From contig CAYZJD010000292.1 of NCBI GenBank assembly GCA_964478455.1, positions 1 through 6,066 of the forward strand: a stretch of 6,066 nucleotides of DNA, read 5' to 3'. Under the pieces are notes generated by a model. That model was given only the letters and a program-made list of their open reading frames with translations, was not told the origin of the DNA and did no database searches. This DNA is from CAYZJD01 sp964478455 (GTDB taxonomy: Bacteria > Acidobacteriota > Terriglobia > Bryobacterales > Bryobacteraceae). Position numbers and translations under genes: made by a program. Of this stretch, positions 1 through 5,993 are shown piece after piece. Within the stretch, counting starts at the first letter, position 1. Every line of letters starts with the position of its first letter.

Positions 1-1110
1 GATCTCGTCGTTGCTCTTGAAACGCGCGCGCCAGAGCTCGCCGAACTCGCCCTGGGTGATGAGCTTGGCATCGGGCCAGCGCTTGCGGATTTCGGTGAGC
101 CAGAGGCGCAGGCCCTCCATGCCATTGCGGCCGCCGTAGCCGTAGATCTTGCGGCCCTCGACCAGGCACATCTCCCAGCCGCAGGTCACCCAGGCGAAGC
201 CGTTGCGGGCGAAGCCGTCGTCGAAATGGGCGGCGGTGGTGGCGAGCATGGCCTGGAGGCCGCGCTCGGTGCCCATGTCGAGCAGCGTCTCGATGGGGCC
301 GACGCCCTGGCGGCTGCGCCAGCGCTCGCCATTGACGGTGCGCTGGCCGGAGATCCGGGCGCAGAGGAAGTCGACGGTCCAGCCGTCGAGGTTGACGCAA
401 TCGATGAAGTCGTCCCGGCCGCGGGCGGGCTTCAGGAAGTGCTCGCGCGACGGGTAGTAGGGGTAGCAGATCGAGCCTTCGCCGTCGCCGTTGTCGACGG
501 CGTATTGGCTCCAGATGTTGCCCTGGCAGACGTGGATGCCTTCCTTTTCGGCAAGGTAGCGAAGGTTCTCAGCGGCCAGGAACCCTGCCACCACGCTCTT
601 CGGGCGGTAGCCGCCGCCGACGATTTCGGAAACCCGCCTGAGGCCGTCGTGAAGGTCGCGGTTCACCTGCTCGCGGGTGTTGTACATGTTGGCGAAGTAG
701 GCGCCGGGGATGAACGTGATCTCGTCGCCGTACGTCTTGTGATAGGACACGACGAGGGCGCGCAGCTCGCGGTAGGAGGCACGCTCGTCATGGAGGGCAA
801 GCCAGCTGAAGGCCCAGGTGATGCGGGCGCCTGGCCAGGCGCCGGCGATCGCCTCACGGAAGGTGCGGGCCTCGGCGGGGGTGTGGACGCTCGATTCGTC
901 GGGGCCTTCGGCGGTGTCGCGGGTGACTTCGATCTGTCGCACGCGGACGACGGTGTTGAAGGTCAGGAAGCGGCCGCCGATGAGGGAGGGCCCGGAGGCG
1001 TTTGCTTGATCCGCCGGAGCCAAGCCCATCGACAGGATCAGGGCCGCCGTGAGGGTGGCGAGGATCTTGATAAGTCGGCGCTGGGAGGACGGCTTTTCGA
1101 CTGAGTTCAT
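1..1110 (-). CDS. Secreted DUF3863-like protein, N-terminal 370 residues (3' end off window)
   Basis: The minus strand is open from an ATG at 1110 to the left edge with no stop, giving 370 residues of an incomplete protein. Residues 11-38 look like a Sec signal peptide: basic start (RRLIK), hydrophobic core (ILATLTAALILSMGL) and an ANA cleavage motif near residue 38, so the product is probably exported. The mature part opens with GGRFLTFNTVVRVRQIEVTR and carries conserved-looking blocks TWAFSWLALHD (98-108), DEITFIPGAYFANMYNTREQ (129-148), AAENLRYLAEKEGIHVCQGN (179-198), CYPYYPSREHF (215-225), DDFIDCVNLDGW (233-244) and KLITQGEFGELW (349-360). From memory this matches DUF3863 (PF12979), a family with a solved structure but no known function, found in Bacteroides and other glycan degraders; the family call is recall, not a search. 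The rich aromatic and acidic blocks would suit a carbohydrate-active enzyme, which is inference. The start is fixed by a perfect AGGAGG seven bases upstream. Arginine codons are 26 CGC of 35, unlike the neighbouring GH106 gene. Confidence 0.7.
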   Translation of the reverse strand, partial: MNSVEKPSSQRRLIKILATLTAALILSMGLAPADQANASGPSLIGGRFLTFNTVVRVRQIEVTRDTAEGPDESSVHTPAEARTFREAIAGAWPGARITWAFSWLALHDERASYRELRALVVSYHKTYGDEITFIPGAYFANMYNTREQVNRDLHDGLRRVSEIVGGGYRPKSVVAGFLAAENLRYLAEKEGIHVCQGNIWSQYAVDNGDGEGSICYPYYPSREHFLKPARGRDDFIDCVNLDGWTVDFLCARISGQRTVNGERWRSRQGVGPIETLLDMGTERGLQAMLATTAAHFDDGFARNGFAWVTCGWEMCLVEGRKIYGYGGRNGMEGLRLWLTEIRKRWPDAKLITQGEFGELWRARFKSNDEI

Positions 1111-1196
1111 TGGTCAACCTCCTGCCGGTGAAAGACGCCCTTGAGATGGTCCAGATTGTAGATCAGGCTCTCGTCATAGACCTTGATTTGTCTGAG
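1107..1196 (-). pseudogene. 3' remnant of a gene upstream of and coupled to the DUF3863-like gene
   Basis: The minus strand encodes a protein-like tail, LRQIKVYDESLIYNLDHLKG followed by VFHRQEVDQ and a TGA at 1109-1107. That stop overlaps the ATG of the DUF3863-like gene as ATGA, the typical arrangement of two genes in one operon. The frame stays open upstream only to a TGA at 1286-1284, and no ATG, GTG or TTG occurs in it. Above about 1196 the translation turns into arginine-rich low-information sequence. What is seen is therefore the last 29 codons of a gene whose body is missing. I do not recognise the family from so short a tail. Deletion, insertion of the GH106 segment, or a misjoined assembly would each explain it. 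It could be a chance reading, but the amino-acid mix (Y, D, N, K, H, F) is unusual for noncoding DNA of this GC content. Confidence 0.6.
1118..1123 (-). promoter_or_regulatory. Ribosome binding site of the DUF3863-like gene
   Basis: On the minus strand AGGAGG lies seven bases before the ATG at 1110. It falls inside the last codons of the upstream gene remnant, as is usual for translationally coupled genes, and it decides the start of the DUF3863-like protein. Confidence 0.8.
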
Positions 1197-1263
1197 CGGG
1201 GCGCGGCCTCGGCACGACGCGCGGCGGCGTCTGATAGCGCGGGTTACGTCAACTCGCGAGCGG

Positions 1264-1298
1264 CAGACGAGCGGAAGCCGCTCTCATGCTATCGTCTG
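1264..1298. repeat. Nested inverted repeat (possible hairpin or operator)
   Basis: An outer pair, CAGACGA (1264-1270) and TCGTCTG (1292-1298), flanks an inner pair, GAGCGG (1269-1274) and CCGCTC (1278-1283), with an AAG loop. The outer left arm shares two bases with the inner left arm, so the two stems compete. There is no following T-run, so it is not a classical intrinsic terminator. A regulator-binding site or a chance GC-rich palindrome are both possible. Confidence 0.3.
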
Positions 1299-1442
1299 GC
1301 TGAGCTCGGGGCGTCTCGGTGAAGGAGAACGGCCTGCCGTTCATTCTGATGTAGCAGCGGAGACGACCGCGCCGGTCACCGCGCGAGGCGACGTGGCCCT
1401 TCACCATCTGGAGAGGCCTTCCGTAATCCACAGATAGCGGCG

Positions 1443-1447
1443 AAGGA
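1443..1447 (+). promoter_or_regulatory. Ribosome binding site of the GH106 gene
   Basis: AAGGA lies seven bases before the ATG at 1455. Together with the signal-peptide-like start of the protein it supports this ATG over later ones in the same frame. Confidence 0.6.
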
Positions 1448-1454
1448 AGCACCC

Positions 1455-4400
1455 ATGAAACGACATTCGCGAATCTCTCGGCTGGCGATCGTGATTGCCA
1501 TGCTGGCGCAGGGTTCGATGACGCCCGCCGGGCAGAGGAACGAAGGCCCAGTCGAGCGGGACTTCCTGAACCCGCCCATGGCCGTCCGGCCGGGGGCTTT
1601 CTGGGCGTGGCTGAACGGCTCGGTCAGCCTGGACCGCCTGACCTATGAGCTCGAAGAGATGAAGGACAAGGGGATGCGCGGGGCGGATATCTGGGATGTT
1701 CGCGCTCTCAGGGATCCTGACAAGACGATCCCGGCCGGCCCTCCGTTCCTGGGCGAGGAATCGCTGCAGGCGATCGGCCACGCGGTCAGGCAGGCCGACC
1801 GGCTGGGCCTGAGCCTCGGCATGGTCGCGGCGAGCGGCTGGAACGCCGGCGGCCCTTGGATAGCGCCGAAAGACGCCGGGATGGGATTGTTCCATTCCGA
1901 GCTGACGGTGGAGGGGCCCGCGGCCTTGGCCCGGGAGCTCCCGTTTCCGGAGGTGCCCGCGAACTGCCCCAAGAATCCGGATGGGCGGCCTGCCTATTAC
2001 AGGGAGGTGGCCGTCTTCGCCTGGCCAAGAGAGGACGGCCGGAAGTTCATTCCGGCCGCCTCGATGATCGATCTGACGGGGAAGCTCGATTCAATCGGAC
2101 GGATCGCCTGGGCCGTGCCCCCGGGGGCGTGGACGATCTTCCGCGCGATCATGGCGAACACCGGCCACCAGCTGGAGGTCCCGTCCCCCAACTCGGGAGG
2201 GCCGATGATCGACTTCCTGAATCCCGACTCGACGGTCTTCCATTTTCGGTACATCCTGGACCGGCTGGAGTCCAAGATCGGGAAGCTCGGCGATTCGGCG
2301 CTGAAATACCTGGAAGTGGACAGCATGGAATTGGGGGAAGAAACCGCGTGGACCGGCCGGGTCCTGGAAGAGTTCGTCAAGCGACACCGATACGATCCGT
2401 TCCGCTATCTGCCGGTCCTGAAGGGCTGGACGGTGGAAAGCGAAGAGGTCAGCCGGCGGTTCCTCCACGATTGGCGAAAGACGATCAGCGACCTGTTCAT
2501 CGAGAGCCATTACAGGACGGGGAGCCAGCTGTTGAACAAACACGGCCTGCAGCTCTGCGCGGAAGCGGGAGGGCCGGGCGCGCCGGTCTGGGATTCCTGC
2601 CCGGTCGATTCCCTCAAGGCGCTGGGTGCGGTGGATATCCTGCGCGGCGAGTTCTGGCCCAAGCATCGGAACATCCGGGTGATCAAGGAAATCTCGTCCG
2701 CCGCCCATATCTACGGGAAGACCGTGGTGGACGCGGAATCGTTCACGAGCTGGCGGCACTGGAAGAACGGGCCGTACTTCCTGAAACAGCTGGCGGATAT
2801 CGCCCTGGGCGAAGGCTTGAACCATCTCACCTTCCACACCTTCACCCACAGCCCGGCCGAAGCCGGACTTCCCGGGCGGGCCTACCACGCCGGGACCCAC
2901 ATCAACCCCAATGTCGTCTGGTGGCCGATGGCCCGGCCGTTCGTGGACTACCTGGCCCGAAGCTCGTATCTGCTCCAGCAGGGGCTGTTCGTGGCGGACG
3001 TCTGCTACTACTACGGCGACAAGGCGCCGAACTTCGTGCCCTCGAAGAACATCAAGTACAACCCGGGCGCCGGGTTCGACTACGACGTCGTCAATAGCGA
3101 CGTGATCCTGAACCGCCTGAAGGTCGAGAACGGGCGGCTTGTCCTGCCCGACGGCATGAGCTATGCGCTGCTCGTCCTTCCGGAACAGGGCGACATGGAC
3201 CTGGAGGTGTTGCGCAAGCTGGAATCGCTCGTCCGGGGCGGGGCGACCGTGCTCGGACCCCGGCCGGAGCGAACCGGAAGCCTGGAGGATTATCCGAACA
3301 GGGACAAGGAGATCGCCGAACTGGCCGGCAGAATCTGGGGTGATTGCGACGGCGTCGCCGTCAAGGAACATCGCTACGGCAAGGGCCGCGTCGTCTGGAA
3401 CCGGCCGGTGGCGGAGGTCCTCGATCGGGCCGGCGTCGGGCCGGATTTCAGCTACCGAAGCGGGGACGGACGGGCGCGGATCGACTACCTGCATCGCCGC
3501 GCGGGTGAGCAGGATATCTATTTCGTCAGCAACATGAACGAGCGCTGGGAAGACGTGGATTGCGCGTTCAGGGTCAACGGAAAGCAGCCCGAGATCTGGC
3601 ATCCGGAAACCGGCGAAACGCGGGCCCTCCAGGTCTTCGAGACGGATGACGCCGGTACGCGGTTGAGGCTGCATCTGGCGCCGGCCGAGACGGTGTTCGT
3701 CCTTTTCAGGAGACCGGCGGCCAGGACCCATTTCACCCGCATGGACGGGCCGGGACGGGCTTCGGCCGGCGTGACGCCTTTCCTGTTCGCGAATTCAGAC
3801 ACACCGGGCGGACCGATGTGGCTCTCCGACGGGGCCAAGGGGCCGACGTCGCAGTGGATCACATTCGATCTGGGCGCCGTCCGCGAGTTGAGCAAGGTCC
3901 GGATATGGAACTACAACGATCACGCGCGCGGGAACCTGAACTACGGCGTCAAGGCCCTGGAGATCCTGGTCTCCGAGGATGGCCTGGCGTATCGGTCCGC
4001 CGGCGTGTTCGATGTGAAGATCGCGCCAGAGAATGAAGAGAGGAACTACGCGCAGGACATCGCCGTCCCCGTCCCGGGAGTCCGCTACGTCCGGTTCGAT
4101 ATCAGATCGAACCATGATCTCGGTGCCTCCTACATGGACGGGAGCAGCCCGTTCGTCGGGCTGTCCAAAGTGTCGTTCTTCGGGCGGGAGGAGATCGCCG
4201 GTGTGCGGGTGAGGTCGGTGTCCAGCGGAACGGCCTTCGATCCGGCCGCCGATGCCGAGCTGGGCGTATTGCATCCGGGCGCCGAGGTCCGGTCAGACCG
4301 GGAAGGAAGCCCGCATTTGAAAGTGTGGACGCCCGGTAAGTATGTGCTCCACGACTCCCAGGGGCGGTCAAGGACCGTGGCGGTCGCGGCCGTGCCTCCG

Positions 4401-4901
4401 CTTGTCGAGATCGCGGGCCCATGGCGGGTGAGCTTCCCGAAAGGCTGGGGAGCGCCCGAGGACGCGACGTTCGAGAAGCTGGCGTCATGGACGGATTCGG
4501 ACGATGCCGGCATCAAGTACTTTTCGGGCCGGGCCGTGTACCGAAAGACGTTCGATGTGCCGCGCGACCGTCTGGATGCGGGCACCAGCTTGGAGCTGGA
4601 CCTGGGCGCGGTCCAGCAGGTGGCCAAAGTCACGCTGAACGGCCGGGAGCTGGGCATTCTCTGGAAACCGCCGTATAGCATCGATATCACCGGCGCGGTC
4701 CGCGCCGGGAACAACACCCTTGTCGTGGAGGTGGCCAACACCTGGACCAATCGTCTGACGGGCGACGCGTTCTTGCCTCCGGAACAGAGGCATGCCAGGA
4801 GCAACATGCGGGCGTCGCTTTCCCGGAAGGAAACGCCGCTTCAGCCGTCCGGCCTCCTCGGCCCCGTGCGGATCATCCTGGCGAAGAACGTGAAGCTGTG
4901 A
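1455..4901 (+). CDS. GH106-type alpha-L-rhamnosidase with inserted discoidin-like domain, exported
   Basis: This complete 1148-residue protein fits glycoside hydrolase family 106, calcium-dependent inverting alpha-L-rhamnosidases that remove terminal rhamnose from pectins and other glycans. Residues 3-25 form a modest Sec signal peptide (MKRHSR then LAIVIAMLA). The catalytic part, about 36-530, opens with FLNPPMAVRPGAFWAWLNG (37-55) and has SGWNAGGPWIAPKDA (127-141), YLEVDSMELGEE (285-296), LCAEAGG (367-373), RGEFW (397-401), SSAAHIYGKTVVDAESFTSW (414-433), LNHLTFHTFTH (455-465) and WWPMARPFVDYLARSSYLLQ (489-508). Catalytic-acid and base candidates are among E292, E370, E399 and E428; I cannot assign them by eye. 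Residues 560-612 look like the amidotransferase-fold segment of such enzymes. Residues 761-912 are an F5/8 type C (discoidin, CBM32-like) domain, apparently inserted. Residues 985-1105 are the GH2-like sugar-binding sandwich ending in WTNRLTGD. Arginine codons (CGG 13, CGC 5 of the first 29) differ from both neighbours, suggesting foreign origin. The family is firm; rhamnose specificity is inferred. Confidence 0.88.
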   Translation: MKRHSRISRLAIVIAMLAQGSMTPAGQRNEGPVERDFLNPPMAVRPGAFWAWLNGSVSLDRLTYELEEMKDKGMRGADIWDVRALRDPDKTIPAGPPFLGEESLQAIGHAVRQADRLGLSLGMVAASGWNAGGPWIAPKDAGMGLFHSELTVEGPAALARELPFPEVPANCPKNPDGRPAYYREVAVFAWPREDGRKFIPAASMIDLTGKLDSIGRIAWAVPPGAWTIFRAIMANTGHQLEVPSPNSGGPMIDFLNPDSTVFHFRYILDRLESKIGKLGDSALKYLEVDSMELGEETAWTGRVLEEFVKRHRYDPFRYLPVLKGWTVESEEVSRRFLHDWRKTISDLFIESHYRTGSQLLNKHGLQLCAEAGGPGAPVWDSCPVDSLKALGAVDILRGEFWPKHRNIRVIKEISSAAHIYGKTVVDAESFTSWRHWKNGPYFLKQLADIALGEGLNHLTFHTFTHSPAEAGLPGRAYHAGTHINPNVVWWPMARPFVDYLARSSYLLQQGLFVADVCYYYGDKAPNFVPSKNIKYNPGAGFDYDVVNSDVILNRLKVENGRLVLPDGMSYALLVLPEQGDMDLEVLRKLESLVRGGATVLGPRPERTGSLEDYPNRDKEIAELAGRIWGDCDGVAVKEHRYGKGRVVWNRPVAEVLDRAGVGPDFSYRSGDGRARIDYLHRRAGEQDIYFVSNMNERWEDVDCAFRVNGKQPEIWHPETGETRALQVFETDDAGTRLRLHLAPAETVFVLFRRPAARTHFTRMDGPGRASAGVTPFLFANSDTPGGPMWLSDGAKGPTSQWITFDLGAVRELSKVRIWNYNDHARGNLNYGVKALEILVSEDGLAYRSAGVFDVKIAPENEERNYAQDIAVPVPGVRYVRFDIRSNHDLGASYMDGSSPFVGLSKVSFFGREEIAGVRVRSVSSGTAFDPAADAELGVLHPGAEVRSDREGSPHLKVWTPGKYVLHDSQGRSRTVAVAAVPPLVEIAGPWRVSFPKGWGAPEDATFEKLASWTDSDDAGIKYFSGRAVYRKTFDVPRDRLDAGTSLELDLGAVQQVAKVTLNGRELGILWKPPYSIDITGAVRAGNNTLVVEVANTWTNRLTGDAFLPPEQRHARSNMRASLSRKETPLQPSGLLGPVRIILAKNVKL

Positions 4902-4917
4902 GCATCGGCGGAACCTG

Positions 4918-5829
4918 ATGTACGAACACATTGCCCGCAAGCTCGCCACCGGCGGCATCATCATCATCGACGGCGGCACCGGAACCGACATCCAGCGCCG
5001 GGGTGCGCCGATGAGCGGCGACACCTGGTGCGCCGACGCCACTCTCACCCACCCGGCCATCGTCCGCGAGGTCCATGCCGACTACATCCGGGCCGGCGCC
5101 GAGATCGTCATCGCGAACACGTTCGCCACCAGCGCGCTCCTGTTCAACGCACTCGGACGCGACAAGGATCTGATCGAGATCGACCGCGCCGCGGCAGCCT
5201 TGGCAAAGGAAGCCGCCGCCAACCGGCAGGTGGCGGTTGCCGGCTCGGTTTCCACCATGCGCCCCGTCATTGCCGGCAGCGACCGCACCTCGAAGCAGCG
5301 CGAATGGCCCGAGCAGGACGCCCGCGCCCTGTTCCGCCGCAAGGTGGGCAATCTCGCCCACTGCGGCGTCGATCTCCTGATGATGGAGATGATGCGCGAC
5401 ACCGATTACTCGGTCTGGGCTACCGAGGCGGCCATCGCGACCGGCTTGCCGGTCTGGGTGGGGATTTCCACCGAGAAGAACAGGGATGGCGTGCTGACGG
5501 GGTTCGGCCGTGAAGACATGCTGCTTGACGACGTGGCCCGGGCGCTTGCCGCAGTGAGGCCCGCGGTCGTCAGCATCATGCACACCTCGCCCAACGACAC
5601 CGACGAAGCCATCGCCGTCGTCCGCAAGTACTGGAAGGGCCCGCTCGGCGCCTATCCGGAGAGCGGCTACTTCCGCATGCCCGAGTGGACGTTCATCGAC
5701 ATCATTCCACCGGAGGAATTGGTGGACAAGGCACGGGGCTGGAAGGCCCGCGGCGTTACCATCTTCGGCGGCTGCTGCGGGTTGGGGCCGGAACACATCG
5801 AAGCCCTGCACAAGGAGTTCACGCCATGA
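4918..5829 (+). CDS. Homocysteine S-methyltransferase family protein (atypical zinc site)
   Basis: This 303-residue single-domain protein has the usual length and layout of the homocysteine S-methyltransferase family (PF02574), zinc enzymes with a TIM barrel that pass a methyl group to a thiol such as homocysteine from donors such as betaine or S-methylmethionine. The donor cannot be told from sequence. Seen are the opening DGGTGTDIQRRG (18-29), ANTFATSALLF (66-76), VAGSVSTMRP (107-116), the segment DLLMMEMMRD (152-161) and the zinc motif FGGCCGLGPEHI (283-294) with C286 and C287. The third ligand is normally a cysteine in an N-C motif; here the matching place reads SIMHTSPND (219-227), putting H222 there. 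Related proteins with MHTSPND are known to me in alphaproteobacteria, from memory, so this may be a subfamily trait. The ATG at 4918 is the only standard start after an in-frame TGA at 4891, but its ribosome binding site is weak (GGCGGAA). It lies 16 bases after the GH106 gene and overlaps the next start by ATGA. Confidence 0.85.
   Translation: MYEHIARKLATGGIIIIDGGTGTDIQRRGAPMSGDTWCADATLTHPAIVREVHADYIRAGAEIVIANTFATSALLFNALGRDKDLIEIDRAAAALAKEAAANRQVAVAGSVSTMRPVIAGSDRTSKQREWPEQDARALFRRKVGNLAHCGVDLLMMEMMRDTDYSVWATEAAIATGLPVWVGISTEKNRDGVLTGFGREDMLLDDVARALAAVRPAVVSIMHTSPNDTDEAIAVVRKYWKGPLGAYPESGYFRMPEWTFIDIIPPEELVDKARGWKARGVTIFGGCCGLGPEHIEALHKEFTP
5812..5817 (+). promoter_or_regulatory. Ribosome binding site of the GFA gene fragment
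   Basis: AAGGAG sits eight bases before the ATG at 5826, inside the last codons of the methyltransferase gene. It shows that the GFA start is a genuine coupled gene start even though the gene is broken further on. Confidence 0.65.
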
Positions 5830-5993
5830 AGCGCGGTTCCTGCCTGTGCGGCGCGGTCCAATACGAGATCCACGGCCCCTTGCGAACCGTCGTGGCTTGC
5901 CGGCGCGGATCCGGCGCGCCAGGCGGACTCAGGCGAACGGCTGGTCGATCGACGGGCTCGGCTGCGAGAAGAACTTCGCGCCGGACGGTGTGA
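5826..5993 (+). pseudogene. Truncated GFA-family (CENP-V/GFA) gene, 5' fragment
   Basis: The frame begins with MKRGSCLCGAVQYEIHGPLR and TVVAC, a textbook start for GFA-family proteins (glutathione-dependent formaldehyde-activating enzyme/centromere protein V, PF04828), with the first zinc pair C6-x-C8. The family continues with a CHCxxC block; here only the first cysteine (C25) is present and the frame then reads CRRGSGAPGG and arginine/serine-rich sequence up to a TGA at 5991-5993. Homology therefore ends near base 5900, giving about 25 real codons of an expected 120-150. The remainder runs antisense over the M24 tail from 5929. The start overlaps the methyltransferase stop (ATGA), so the two genes were co-translated in the intact operon. 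The sharp loss of homology implies a deletion, rearrangement or assembly join rather than gradual decay. The product is almost certainly nonfunctional because most zinc ligands are gone. Confidence 0.72.
5901..5928. other. Probable junction between the GFA fragment and the M24 gene end
   Basis: Between the last recognisable GFA codon (TGC, 5898-5900) and the M24 stop (5931-5929) lie 28 bases with no family signal. They contain GGATCC (5907-5912) directly followed by GGCGCGCC (5913-5920), two abutting six- and eight-base palindromes. No poly-T terminator is present between these convergent genes. Confidence 0.4.

Larger units (their letters stand above)
1197..1454. other. Noncoding stretch between divergent genes
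   Basis: These 258 bases separate the truncated minus-strand operon from the plus-strand GH106 gene. They hold a small inverted repeat (1264-1298) and, at the right end, the GH106 ribosome binding site. The GH106 promoter should lie here because no other upstream region exists, but I see no convincing -35/-10 pair. Short frames in it on both strands lack family signatures and good ribosome binding sites. The left boundary is probably a recombination or assembly junction. Confidence 0.5.

Noticed and set aside
226..1104. Plus-strand open frame of 292 codons rich in Gly, Ala, Val and Asp
   Set aside because: It is the antisense of the DUF3863-like gene; it has no domain signature and no ribosome binding site, while the minus strand has signal peptide, AGGAGG and conserved blocks.
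1183..1437. Plus-strand frame of 84 codons before GH106
   Set aside because: No family signature, poor start context and arginine/serine-rich translation; treated as noncoding.
1249..1452. Minus-strand frame of 67 codons (GTG start) containing RGRLRCYIRMNGRPFSFTET
   Set aside because: The middle looks somewhat protein-like, but I recognise no family, there is no evident ribosome binding site, and its end is low in information. It could be a remnant of another gene; evidence is too thin to list.
1286..1454. Sigma-70-like promoter for GH106
   Set aside because: TATCGT-like and TTCATT-like words occur, but none forms a -35/-10 pair with 16-18 base spacing that stands out from background.
1856..3097. 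Plus-strand open frame of 413 codons overlapping GH106 in another frame
   Set aside because: Arg/Gly-rich translation without motifs; the GH106 frame explains the same bases.
2091..3731. Minus-strand open frame of 546 codons inside GH106
   Set aside because: Low-information translation lacking family motifs, a by-product of GC-rich codons in the plus-strand GH106 gene, whose motifs are continuous across it.
4954..4968. ATC triplet repeat
   Set aside because: It encodes the hydrophobic run of isoleucines (residues 14-17) in the first barrel strand of the methyltransferase and needs no other explanation.
4873..5811. Minus-strand open frame of 312 codons opposite the methyltransferase
   Set aside because: It is a shadow of the methyltransferase gene, which has the DGGTGTD and GGCCGLGPEHI motifs in the plus strand.
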